64,000 nt of DNA from Shewanella violacea DSS12 (GTDB taxonomy: Bacteria; Pseudomonadota; Gammaproteobacteria; Enterobacterales; Shewanellaceae), in NCBI RefSeq assembly GCF_000091325.1, contig NC_014012.1, positions 3,542,500 to 3,606,499 of the forward strand, read 5' to 3'. A model generated the notes under the pieces. The model had not been told where the DNA came from. It ran no database searches and worked only from the letters and a program-made list of their open reading frames with translations. A program made the position numbers and the translations under genes. Positions 1 to 8,327 of the stretch are shown piece by piece. How positions within the stretch are numbered: position 1 is the first letter of the stretch; the number at the start of each line of letters is the position of its first letter.

Positions 1-2102
1 TATAAGGCTCCAAGATCTTGATAGCGCTCAGCTAGGTCTAATAGACCTTGGGCACCAATCTGATCCATGTAGTAGAAGATACCACCTCTGAATGGAGGGA
101 ATCCTGTACCATAAACCAAAGCGATATCCGCTTCTTGAGCCGATGCTACAACGCCTTCATCTAAACAACGAATGGCTTCAAACATCATAGGCAACATCAT
201 GCGCATAGTGATCGTTTCTGCATCAAATTCCTGGGTAGGCTTGACCATACTTTCGATCAATTCATTTGACTCAGGACAATTGCTAGGCTTAATACGGCCT
301 CGTCTATCGGCACTGTGACGATAGAAACCTTGACCAGTTTTTTGACCAAAGTCTTTGCGGTCAGCCAAGGTCTGAATCAAGTTGATCTCAGGCTTGTACA
401 TGCGTTCTGGGAAAGCTTCAGCCATCACATCAATACAATGTGCAGCTGTATCTAGGCCAATCACGTCAAGTAACAGAGCCGGTCCCATAGGCCAACCAAA
501 GCCTTTACTCATTACCTTATCAATAACAGCTAGCTGACCACCATCGGTCATTAACTGATTGAAGGCATGGAAATAAGGAGTCAGGCATCGGTTAACCAAG
601 AAACCTGCGCAATCGTTGACTACGATAGGTGTCTTACCAAGCTTGTTCACATAGCTCACTGCCTTAGCCAAGGTCTCATCGCTGGTTTTCTCACCCTTGA
701 TGACTTCAACCAATGGCATCTTGTGCACTGGATTGAAGAAGTGAATACCACAGAAGTTTTCAGGGCGTTTTAGCGACTTAGCAAGTCCAGAAATCTCAAG
801 AGTCGAAGTATTCGACGCTATGATTGCATTAGGAGCAAGCTCTTCGAGTTCAGCAAGTACCTTAGCCTTAACGACTGGGTTCTCAACGACTGCCTCGATG
901 ACTAAATCTGTGCTAGCCAAGGGAGCATTATGTAGAGTAGGTACGATGCGATTCAAGGTATTACCCATCTCAATCGGCGTCTTTCTACGCTTCTCAACTT
1001 GCTTAGCCAGCAACTTGTTAGCTTCACTCAAGCCTAAAGCCAATCCAGCTTTATTAATATCTTTCAGAACAACCGACATGCCTCTGTCAGCCGTGACATA
1101 AGCAATGCCGCCGCCCATGATGCCAGCGCCAATAACGCCAACTTCATTAATGTCTGAATCACTGTAGGCCTTAGCCTGCTTGGCTAACTTCTTGCTCTTG
1201 GCTTTAACGGCCATATCGCTAAGGAAGAAAGACACTAGAGCATCAGCCACACCGCTTCTGATACACTTGATGATACCGCGACGCTCGATTGCCAATGCGG
1301 CATCAAGTTCACAGCCAGCAGCTTCTTTAATCACTTCTAGCATGATTCTAGGAGCTGGGTAATGTTTACCGGCAACTTTAGCAACCATGCCACCAGCAAC
1401 ACTAAGAGACATCTCAAGCTCGTACTGACTCAAGGTCAATGGCGACTGCTTCTCTGTCTGTCTCACTTTCCAATCTAGATCGCCGTCGATACAAGACTTC
1501 AATAACGCTTCAGCTTGCTCTAGTGGATCAAATTTTTCGCTGTCGATAATCCCATCGATGAAATGATGAGTTAAGGCTTTATCAGCTCTGAATGTCTTGC
1601 CAGTGGTCAACCACTCAAGAGAAGTATCCAGACCTAGAACTCTAGGTAGACGGGTCATACCGCCCCAACCAGGCATGATGCCAAGTTTAACTTCAGGCAA
1701 GCTTAGCTTGATATCTTTGGTGCCTAAGCGATACTCAGCCAACAGAGATAGCTCGACTCCACCGCCAGCTGCAACGCCGTTAAGCAGTGCAACTTTAGGG
1801 ATTGGCAACGCCTCAAGACTGTTGTAGATGCCGTGAACCCAACTAAGGTATTCATCGACAGTCTCATCAGACTCATTAAACAAGTCTCTGAATGCTTTTA
1901 CATCGGCGCCAGCACTAAACAGCGCCTTACCTGAACGTATGATCAGGCCGCTGATGTCTGTTGCGGCAATGATAGCTATCGCTTGCTCTAGCTCTTCTAG
2001 CGCCGCACGGTTTAAGGTGTTAACACCGTCGGTCTGAGAATCAAAAATCAGCTCGGCGAATTGGTCTCGAGGGACCAGTTGAAAATATTGACCTTGGAAC
2101 AT
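1..2102 (-). CDS. fadB: FadB-like fatty acid oxidation complex alpha subunit (3' end outside window)
   Basis: Multifunctional beta-oxidation enzyme: enoyl-CoA hydratase/isomerase in the N-terminal third, then L-3-hydroxyacyl-CoA dehydrogenase. The minus strand is open from ATG at 2102 to the window edge (700 codons), so only the last few residues of a typical 700-730 aa protein should be missing. Visible motifs are the crotonase stretch NGVAAGGGVELSLLAEYRLG with downstream LPEVKLGIMPGWGG, the NAD-binding GVIGAGIMGGGIAYVTADRG, and the dehydrogenase signature FFNPVHKMPLVEVI. The start has AGGA 8 nt upstream and lies 27 bp after the CoA-transferase stop, so the two are probably cotranscribed. 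No thiolase partner (fadA) is visible. It could instead be a FadJ-type or third paralogue; the family is secure, the symbol less so. Confidence 0.85.
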   Translation of the reverse strand, partial: MFQGQYFQLVPRDQFAELIFDSQTDGVNTLNRAALEELEQAIAIIAATDISGLIIRSGKALFSAGADVKAFRDLFNESDETVDEYLSWVHGIYNSLEALPIPKVALLNGVAAGGGVELSLLAEYRLGTKDIKLSLPEVKLGIMPGWGGMTRLPRVLGLDTSLEWLTTGKTFRADKALTHHFIDGIIDSEKFDPLEQAEALLKSCIDGDLDWKVRQTEKQSPLTLSQYELEMSLSVAGGMVAKVAGKHYPAPRIMLEVIKEAAGCELDAALAIERRGIIKCIRSGVADALVSFFLSDMAVKAKSKKLAKQAKAYSDSDINEVGVIGAGIMGGGIAYVTADRGMSVVLKDINKAGLALGLSEANKLLAKQVEKRRKTPIEMGNTLNRIVPTLHNAPLASTDLVIEAVVENPVVKAKVLAELEELAPNAIIASNTSTLEISGLAKSLKRPENFCGIHFFNPVHKMPLVEVIKGEKTSDETLAKAVSYVNKLGKTPIVVNDCAGFLVNRCLTPYFHAFNQLMTDGGQLAVIDKVMSKGFGWPMGPALLLDVIGLDTAAHCIDVMAEAFPERMYKPEINLIQTLADRKDFGQKTGQGFYRHSADRRGRIKPSNCPESNELIESMVKPTQEFDAETITMRMMLPMMFEAIRCLDEGVVASAQEADIALVYGTGFPPFRGGIFYYMDQIGAQGLLDLAERYQDLGAL

Positions 2103-2129
2103 ATCTGTATTCCTATATGAATTGGGAAG

Positions 2130-3449
2130 TTATAAGCCACACTGGCTGGCTTGCTGCGCTAACTCTTCCCTGAAATCCGGATGAGCGATACCGATTAGGG
2201 CTTTAGCTCTTTGCTTAGTAGATAGACCACGCAGATCGGCAACACCGTATTCGGTGACGATCAGCTGGGCATCGTTTCTTAATGTAGTGACTGGCGTGCC
2301 ATGAGGAAGCGCCAAACATATGGTAGATTCTGGACCCGTCTTACCCTTGTGGCTAGAAGCTAAGGCTATGATAGAGATGCCACCCTTGGATAATTTTGCA
2401 CCGCGGACGAAATCAACCTGGCCACCAGAACCTGAGATCTGGGTATGGCCAACGCCTTCTGAAGCAACCTGACCAGTAAGATCTGTCATGATGCAAGTAT
2501 TGATAGACACGAAGTTATCATTCTTGCCAATCTCGTTAGGGTCATTGACCTCACAGATATCACCAATCTCAACCTGAGGGTTGTTGTCGATAAAATCCAG
2601 TAGATCCTGAGAGCCAGCTGCGAAGGCTGCGACTATCTTATTAGGTTTGTGATTCTTCTTGCTGCCATCTATGGTGCCGCTCTTACACAGCTCATACATA
2701 GACTCGGTGAACATCTCGGTATGAATACCAAGGTTTGATTTGCTCTTCAGACCCATGCCAACAGCATTAGAGATATTGCCGATGCCAATCTGTATGGTCG
2801 CACCATCTTTCACATAAGGTAGGATGTGCTTAGCAATCTCAACTTCGATATCAGATGGAGCTGCAGCCTTAGGGCCAGCAATAGGATGATGACCTTCGGT
2901 TAGGAAATCGAAACGGTCGATATGCACTAGGTTATCGGCGTTGCCAATGAAGGGTTGATGTTTATTAATCACTCCAATCACTAGCTCAGCGCTTTCGATC
3001 ACGCCCTTGTTGCCTATGCCGCCACAGGCACCCATGCTCACATATCCTTCGCTGTTCGGTGGCGTCACTTCGACAACTGCGACATTTGCACCGACACTCT
3101 TAAGGATCTCATCCACATTAGACAGGTGATAAGGAATCGTCTCTACATTACCCTTGTTCTGGAACTTACGCTCCAATGGGCCCATAAACAGAGTACGGTA
3201 GGTCAAGTGACCAATATACTCGGCTTGAAGAAATTTGTAGGGATAGGTTAGCAAGCCAGCATATATCTCGGCGTTGTCCAACTCCAGAGCAGTTTTCTCC
3301 AGCTCCAATAAAAAGCTGACGGGCACAGACAGATAACCACCAACATAAAGTTTATGGCCTGACTTTATCTTGGCCGCTGCCTCTGAAAGTGATACGAGTT
3401 TGTCGTTAACACTTTCTTTCCATAAATCACTGCAATCTGAATTATTCAT
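2130..3449 (-). CDS. Acetyl-CoA hydrolase/transferase family CoA-transferase
   Basis: 439 aa class I CoA-transferase resembling acetyl-CoA hydrolase, succinyl-CoA:CoA transferase and 4-hydroxybutyrate CoA-transferase. Seen in the sequence: GIGN near residues 222-225, GIHTEMFTES with the likely catalytic glutamate at about 245, and the C-terminal GQVDFVRGA block. The family moves CoA between acyl groups and carboxylates through a glutamyl-CoA intermediate. ATG at 3449 has AAGGA 8 nt upstream. It is the first gene of a probable two-gene operon with the FadB-like protein, which suggests recycling of CoA during fatty acid or short-chain acid use. The exact substrate cannot be read from sequence. 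Confidence 0.85.
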   Translation of the reverse strand: MNNSDCSDLWKESVNDKLVSLSEAAAKIKSGHKLYVGGYLSVPVSFLLELEKTALELDNAEIYAGLLTYPYKFLQAEYIGHLTYRTLFMGPLERKFQNKGNVETIPYHLSNVDEILKSVGANVAVVEVTPPNSEGYVSMGACGGIGNKGVIESAELVIGVINKHQPFIGNADNLVHIDRFDFLTEGHHPIAGPKAAAPSDIEVEIAKHILPYVKDGATIQIGIGNISNAVGMGLKSKSNLGIHTEMFTESMYELCKSGTIDGSKKNHKPNKIVAAFAAGSQDLLDFIDNNPQVEIGDICEVNDPNEIGKNDNFVSINTCIMTDLTGQVASEGVGHTQISGSGGQVDFVRGAKLSKGGISIIALASSHKGKTGPESTICLALPHGTPVTTLRNDAQLIVTEYGVADLRGLSTKQRAKALIGIAHPDFREELAQQASQCGL

Positions 3450-3537
3450 TCGGTATTTCCTTCATGATTTCTAAATCTGCAACTCAGGAAAAACCCCCGA
3501 ATTGACCTTGTCTCTAGAATATGAGAATCCACCGATA

Positions 3538-3571
3538 ACATTTTCCCGAACAGGTCAAACATTTTCCCGAA
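3538..3571. repeat. Two 13-bp direct repeats, 21 bp apart, in a divergent promoter region
   Basis: ACATTTTCCCGAA occurs at 3538-3550 and again at 3559-3571, a start-to-start distance of 21 bp (two helical turns). The repeats lie in the 315-bp gap between the divergent CoA-transferase and outer-membrane protein genes. Phased direct repeats like this often mark side-by-side binding of a transcription factor. No regulator can be named; the rest of the gap shows nothing else clear. Confidence 0.4.
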
Positions 3572-3764
3572 TTAGACAACTGTTATATTTTTGAGGAATG
3601 TTTTAAACAAGAATGCAAGTATTTGCCTACTTTTTTGATACTTGCGGCCATACGTTTAGCTCTTTTGGCCATGTTATTGCTTTGATCCATTTGTTTCTAT
3701 TAGATTAATTCATCGGTTCGATATTAGAAAAACATCACCCAAGTGTGAAAGGCGAATTAAAAAA

Positions 3765-4631
3765 ATGAACTATAAAAATAAAATGATGATCATGGCCGCT
3801 CTAGCTGGACCCCTCTCTTTTGGCGTATATGCTGGGGAAAAACAACAAGACGAATCACCATTCTGGCAAAGTTACTTCGTGCACAGCTCGACCTATTTTC
3901 AACAACAATCAAGTGTGTCTACCACCAGCAATGGTGATGACTCAAAAACTGTCTCCAGTCAAAACCTAATGTTTGATACCTATGCCATGGGTAGACTCGG
4001 TAACAGCACCTACTTTGGCTTTGTCGAAGGTGTATTTGGCAAGCTCAACGGCTCTAAGTCTGACAATCCAGGCCTTCCCTATGGCGATGACCTATTACAA
4101 ATCCGTGGCCAATTTTCTCAACAATGGTCGGTAACCAAGGAATTATCTGTCGGCTGGAACTATTTCGGCCTCAGCCGCAATATGGCTGCGGTAAATAATG
4201 ATAACGGCAAATTTGGCTACAGCTTCGATTCGGCCGGTATAGTCTCTACCTACCGCATGGGTAAGTGGATGTTTATGCCGCAACTCAACTATGTGTTCAA
4301 CGGTGATATGGGCAAGGATGGCATGTTCAACCTTGGATCAGATAAGTTCACCGGACTCTATTTTATGCCTATCGTGCGCAGACAGATCGCCGATAACGGC
4401 GCCTACGTCACCTTGCTGCCAGAATACTTTACCGCAGATGGAGATGGCGGCAGTGAGGCAACCTATGTCAAGTTGCAATTCAGAGTCGGCGCCCCTATCA
4501 CAGATGACGGCAAGCTCTGGGTCAATGCCAGATTCGAGCATCAGAAGCACTATGACTTTATCTATCGGGGAGTCGATCTAGCTCCGGATACTGACACCAC
4601 AGTTTCTGTGGGTATTCAATACTCTTGGTAA
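3765..4631 (+). CDS. Predicted outer-membrane beta-barrel protein
   Basis: 288 aa with an N-terminal signal peptide (hydrophobic core about residues 8-22, probable cleavage after VYAG). The mature part has alternating polar/aromatic strands and ends in YSW, a C-terminal aromatic typical of proteins inserted by the Bam complex. It has a distant look of nucleoside-channel (Tsx-like) or small porin proteins, but no diagnostic motif is visible, so substrate is unknown. The exported amidohydrolase gene starts 71 bp downstream on the same strand, and the two may be cotranscribed, which would fit uptake plus periplasmic processing of one substrate. The ribosome binding site is weak. Confidence 0.7.
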   Translation: MNYKNKMMIMAALAGPLSFGVYAGEKQQDESPFWQSYFVHSSTYFQQQSSVSTTSNGDDSKTVSSQNLMFDTYAMGRLGNSTYFGFVEGVFGKLNGSKSDNPGLPYGDDLLQIRGQFSQQWSVTKELSVGWNYFGLSRNMAAVNNDNGKFGYSFDSAGIVSTYRMGKWMFMPQLNYVFNGDMGKDGMFNLGSDKFTGLYFMPIVRRQIADNGAYVTLLPEYFTADGDGGSEATYVKLQFRVGAPITDDGKLWVNARFEHQKHYDFIYRGVDLAPDTDTTVSVGIQYSW

Positions 4632-4702
4632 GCCCTCTAGGGAGCTAAACTGGCACTGCCAGCTTGTCTCCCAGCTCCCCCCTCTCTCTTTAAGGTCAAA
4701 CT

Positions 4703-6499
4703 ATGACAACTGCTAACAAGATGAAGAAAACACCTCTGGTAATGGCTCTGATTATGGCCGGTGCCAGCCTGTTTTCTTTGAGTACTTTCGCCGCTGATAA
4801 TGGCCAAACTAAGTCGCAATACACCACTTACTATGGCGGCGACATTGTCACCATGGAAAGATCTCAGCCCACCGCCGAGGCCGTAGTCGCCAGTGATAAA
4901 GGCAAAATTCTATTTGTCGGCGATAAGAGTGACGCCCTCAAACAATTTCCGGCTTCGCGCACCATGGATCTGGCGGGTAAAACCTTGATGCCAGGTTTTA
5001 TCGAGCAACACCTGCACCCAGTACTGGCTGCACTTACCCTAAGCATGCCAGTCATAGCACCGGAAGAGTGGAAATTACCCAATAAAACCTGGCCCGCGGT
5101 GTCGGATCACCTAAGTTACATCAAGGCCTTGACCCATCTTGAGGCTAATATGCAGGCCGAAGATAAGGCCAGCGGCGTGACAGCAGACCAACAAGACATT
5201 CTATGGAGCTGGGGTTATAACGGTTATTTTCACGGTGATATCGACCGAGATATGCTAGATAAGATCTCATCGTCTCGGCCCATGGCCATATGGCATAGAT
5301 CTGCCCATGAATTTTACCTAAACTCGGCCATGATCTCCCGCCTCAAGATCACTCAGGCAGATATCGACAAATCCGGGGCCGCCGTGGCAAAACAGGTCAA
5401 CCTTGAGAAGGGACATTTCTACGAGTCTGGTTTCATGGTGTACCTACTGCCGAAAATCTACGCCGATCTTGCCAGTGCCGAGCGCATGATATCCGGTCTG
5501 AAGCAGATGGTTACCCTATTACATATGCGAGGAGTCACAGCTTACAACGAGCCTGGAGCCTTTATCCCACCTAATGCGGTGGAACTTTACAAGGCAATCT
5601 TGGGCGCTGAAACTACGCCTATGTATTCCTTCTTCACCCCAGAGAGCAAGCTAGCCTTCTACCGCTCAGGCAAAGAAGGGGTCGCCGCCGAGGTCGAGAA
5701 GACCACTAAGATGTTCGGCAGCAGCACTAAGGTTCGTTTTTTCGATAAACAAGTGAAAATCATGATGGATGGTGCCATCATCTCTCAGCTAATGCAGATG
5801 AAAGATGGCTATCTTGACGGTCACCATGGTGAATGGATCCAGACCCCGGAAGAGGTCGATGCCATCACTAAGATATTTTGGGAGAAAGGCTATCAGATCC
5901 ATGTTCATGTTAACGGCGACTTAGGCGTCGAAGAGCTGATTAAAATTCTCAAGAAACGTCAGGCCGAGTTTCCCCGAGAAGATCACAGGTTCACCTTAGT
6001 CCACTTTGCTAACTCTACCGATGAGCAGGTACGTGAACTCAAGAAACTCGGAGTCATCATCAGTGTGAACCCTTACTATGTCACAGGCTTCGGCGATAAG
6101 TTCGGTGAGCTTGGCTTAGGTGAGCAGCGCGCTCACTCAATGGTGAGACTAGCGACAATAGAGAAGGAGCAGATCCCAGTATCTCTGCATTCTGATCTGC
6201 CCATAGCACCATCAGACCCTCTCTATCTTGCTTGGAGCGCGGCAACCAGACATACCAACGATGGCAACACACTGCGTAAAGACCTGAGTCTATCCCGTGA
6301 CGCGGCTCTACGCGGTATTACTATAGAGGCAGCCTACTCATGGCAGATGGAAGAGTCTCTAGGAAGCATCAAGACAGGAAAAATAGCCAACTTCACCATA
6401 CTAGAACAAAACCCTTACAAGGTTGAACTGGATAGCCTCAAGGATATCCAAGTGTATGGCACAGTATTCGAGGGTAAGCTGTTTCCCGTTAAGCATTAG
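4703..6499 (+). CDS. Exported metal-dependent amidohydrolase (YtcJ-like)
   Basis: 598 aa amidohydrolase-superfamily (family 3) enzyme. A signal peptide covers about residues 1-30 (cleavage near TFA/AD), so it should act in the periplasm. The metal-binding HxH is in LMPGFIEQHLHP (His103, His105), with later HVHVNGD and SLHSDLPIAPSDP blocks typical of the YtcJ branch. The family hydrolyses C-N bonds in diverse small molecules; the substrate here is unknown. ATG at 4703 has AAGG about 7 nt upstream; a second ATG lies 18 nt downstream and gives a more typical MKK start. A second family member lies at 12359-14125. A clear terminator follows at 6551-6580. Confidence 0.8.
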   Translation: MTTANKMKKTPLVMALIMAGASLFSLSTFAADNGQTKSQYTTYYGGDIVTMERSQPTAEAVVASDKGKILFVGDKSDALKQFPASRTMDLAGKTLMPGFIEQHLHPVLAALTLSMPVIAPEEWKLPNKTWPAVSDHLSYIKALTHLEANMQAEDKASGVTADQQDILWSWGYNGYFHGDIDRDMLDKISSSRPMAIWHRSAHEFYLNSAMISRLKITQADIDKSGAAVAKQVNLEKGHFYESGFMVYLLPKIYADLASAERMISGLKQMVTLLHMRGVTAYNEPGAFIPPNAVELYKAILGAETTPMYSFFTPESKLAFYRSGKEGVAAEVEKTTKMFGSSTKVRFFDKQVKIMMDGAIISQLMQMKDGYLDGHHGEWIQTPEEVDAITKIFWEKGYQIHVHVNGDLGVEELIKILKKRQAEFPREDHRFTLVHFANSTDEQVRELKKLGVIISVNPYYVTGFGDKFGELGLGEQRAHSMVRLATIEKEQIPVSLHSDLPIAPSDPLYLAWSAATRHTNDGNTLRKDLSLSRDAALRGITIEAAYSWQMEESLGSIKTGKIANFTILEQNPYKVELDSLKDIQVYGTVFEGKLFPVKH

Positions 6500-6550
6500 A
6501 TTTTAAACCTGCGCTAAGCAAATAGCTTAACCAAAAGATCTAACCAGAAT

Positions 6551-6580
6551 AAAGCCATCTCTATGATGGCTTTCTTTTTA
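6551..6580 (+). terminator. Intrinsic terminator after the amidohydrolase gene
   Basis: A 9-bp stem (AAAGCCATC / GATGGCTTT) with a 5-nt loop is followed by CTTTTTA, about 50 bp after the stop codon at 6499. Confidence 0.8.
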
Positions 6581-6734
6581 TCTTAAATCTTAAAGTGAGC
6601 CTTAAACCAGCTTCATCTCTTGACTCACTTCATAAGCAGCCTCATGAGCAATTTCTGCAGCATTCTCTTACTGCCTTGCGAGAGCTAACTAGTTACCCTG
6701 GGTGTTAAAGTTTTAAAACCTAAAGCCTGAATAC

Positions 6735-6756
6735 AAAAAAGCCACCCTAAGGTGGC
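6735..6756 (-). terminator. Distal duplicated copy of the hpf terminator
   Basis: On the minus strand the stem GCCACC/GGTGGC with loop TTAG is followed by six T. It is the second copy of the hairpin at 6937-6957 and lies within the tandem repeat. Confidence 0.7.
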
Positions 6757-6936
6757 TTCTACATCAACTGCTATATCAACTTCTATACCTACAAGGAAAT
6801 GGTCTTAAACCAGCTTCATCTCTTGACTCGTTCATAAGCAGCCTCATGAGCAATTTCTGCAGCATTCTCTTACTGCCTTGCGAGAGCTAACTAGTTACCC
6901 TGGGTGTTAAAGTTTTAAAACCTACAGCCTGAATAC

Positions 6937-6957
6937 AAAAAAGCCACCCTAGGTGGC
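6937..6957 (-). terminator. Intrinsic terminator of hpf
   Basis: On the minus strand AAGCCACCTAGGGTGGCTT is followed by a T run about 40 bp after the hpf stop codon. This is the copy closest to the intact gene. Confidence 0.8.
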
Positions 6958-6994
6958 TTCTATATCAGCGTCTATTCTCTGCAAGAAAATAGCC

Positions 6995-7351
6995 TTAAAC
7001 TAGCTTCATCTCTTGGATTATTTCATGAGCAATTTCTGGCGTAGTACTTACTGGCTTCTCATGTTTATCAGCTTTAAGCTGACCCTTACGGTGCTTGAGC
7101 GCAGCCTCGAGCTTCTTCTTGGTAATCGCTATAGCCGGATACATGACATCGTTTGTCCCCGATGCAGAGATTCGACTACCTTCATAATTAGTGCGCAACT
7201 CAACCTGATACTCGCCATGCTCTTTAGAGATGGTGACATCTAACGAGATTAGTGTCGGGAAATGAGTGGCTATTTTGGAAAACTTTTCGTTCAAATGTTC
7301 TTTGATTGAATCTGTAACATCTACGTGGTGACCAGAAAGATTTATTTTCAT
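6995..7351 (-). CDS. hpf: Ribosome hibernation-promoting factor, HPF/YfiA family (short form)
   Basis: 118 aa protein of the HPF/RaiA (YfiA) fold that binds the 30S decoding centre in stationary phase and inactivates or dimerises ribosomes. The family pattern is visible: INLSGHHVDVTDSIKEHLNEKF at the start, DVMYPAIAITKKKLEAALKHRKGQLK in the second half. It is longer than E. coli HPF (95 aa) and close to YfiA (113 aa), with a lysine-rich then acidic tail ending EIIQEMKLV; hpf or raiA would both be acceptable names. ATG at 7351 follows AAAAGGAAAACCT. Its tail region is tandemly duplicated downstream. Confidence 0.85.
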   Translation of the reverse strand: MKINLSGHHVDVTDSIKEHLNEKFSKIATHFPTLISLDVTISKEHGEYQVELRTNYEGSRISASGTNDVMYPAIAITKKKLEAALKHRKGQLKADKHEKPVSTTPEIAHEIIQEMKLV

Positions 7352-8007
7352 AGGTTTTCCTTTTAAGAATTACTTCTAATAATAGAACTGGGGTCTGAGA
7401 TTCAACATCTCAAGGGCTAACATAAAATTAATTTAAAAATTTACGCTAGCAAGTTATTACTAACTCGGTTAATAGAGTAGTTTCATACTCATACAGACCT
7501 GGTAGCCCTATATCCATCCTAACTATTACCATTGTAGTAAGTGAACGTTTAAAGATGAAAGTGCCAATGGGCAGGTATGACAAGGCACCTATAAGGTATG
7601 CTTATCACACGTGATTAATCACCAAAAACAGTTCCAAACCAGCTGTCTTAATATTTACTCCTGATGTTAGACAAATGCAAGCCTCGGCTATATCCAATGA
7701 CTAAAATAAACACAAAACTAAGATAAATGTCATAAAAACAAACAAAACGTTGATATTTTCATCACTCAAAAGACTGATAATTGACCCACTAAAATTAAGC
7801 ATAAACCATACTCGCTCCCTATGATGATTAATTTTTCTTCACACCGAATCATTTATGTCATACGCCGAAAATGAGAAGCAGTTCTCACTATGTAAATTTA
7901 AACGCAAATGAGAATGAAAACAGTTACCAGATTTACACTCCTGATGTAAAATCCTGACCACCATTTGATCTACCTGTTTTCTAGCAGGTTAAACGGACAG
8001 CCAAAAA
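7352..8007. promoter_or_regulatory. Intergenic region with candidate Fur operator
   Basis: This 656-bp divergent gap holds no convincing gene. At 7872-7887 there is a perfect inverted repeat TGAGAA-GCAG-TTCTCA, and at 7906-7920 AAATGAGAATGAAAA, which resembles a Fur half site (TGATAAT type). Both lie about 90-135 bp before the membrane operon at 8008, whose families are typically iron-regulated. Fur control is inferred from site and context. The 7352-7860 part serves hpf and shows nothing else clear. Confidence 0.45.
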
Positions 8008-8325
8008 GTGACAGACTCTCAAGTTAAGCAATTAACTATCATGCAAAAAGTGTTAAGCCATTATCCAGCACAAACAGCCTTACTTTCTCGAGTGCTGGCA
8101 AGCATATTCGGCGGGTATCTGGTTGCCGCGAGTGCTTGCGGACTCCTCTCTGTGTTATTGCCACTTTCCCCTGTTGATGCAACCTTAGTCGCCACTATGC
8201 TCTCCTTCGCCATTTATGCCTGTGCAGCCATCCGCGCCTTCTGTGTAAAATCTTTAACTCAAGTCTGGTTAGAATTACTCATAGTGAGCAGCTCCTTCTA
8301 CGTCACCATTTCTCTACTGAGTTAA
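8008..8325 (+). CDS. Small membrane protein, DUF3649-like (iron-uptake associated)
   Basis: 105 aa with three or four hydrophobic segments (about residues 25-50, 55-75, 85-104). It is first of three tightly spaced genes; the order small membrane protein / PepSY protein / small membrane protein matches the DUF3649-PepSY-DUF3325 cassettes seen with siderophore systems in Shewanella and Pseudomonas. The start given is GTG at 8008; ATG at 8041 (MQKVLSHYP) is the alternative. The stop is 2 bp before the next ATG, implying translational coupling. The function is not known at molecular level. Confidence 0.65.
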   Translation: MTDSQVKQLTIMQKVLSHYPAQTALLSRVLASIFGGYLVAASACGLLSVLLPLSPVDATLVATMLSFAIYACAAIRAFCVKSLTQVWLELLIVSSSFYVTISLLS

Positions 8326-8327
8326 TA

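Larger units (their letters stand above)
6601..6993 (-). repeat. Two degenerate tandem copies of the hpf 3' end and terminator
   Basis: Blocks beginning CTTAAAC at 6601 and 6804 repeat the true hpf 3' end, which begins with the same motif at 6994, so the spacings are 203 and 190 bp. On the minus strand the 6601 copy still reads EIAHEAAYEVSQEMKLV and stop, against EIAHEIIQEMKLV in the real gene; the 6804 copy has lost one base and is frameshifted. Each inter-copy segment carries the same GCCACC/GGTGGC terminator. The two copies are almost identical over long stretches, including the CTAACTAGTTACCCTGGGTG part. Confidence 0.8.

Noticed and set aside
820..1827. Several plus-strand frames of 60-93 codons in the first 2 kb
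   Set aside because: They are antisense to a continuous minus-strand FadB-like frame with strong family motifs.
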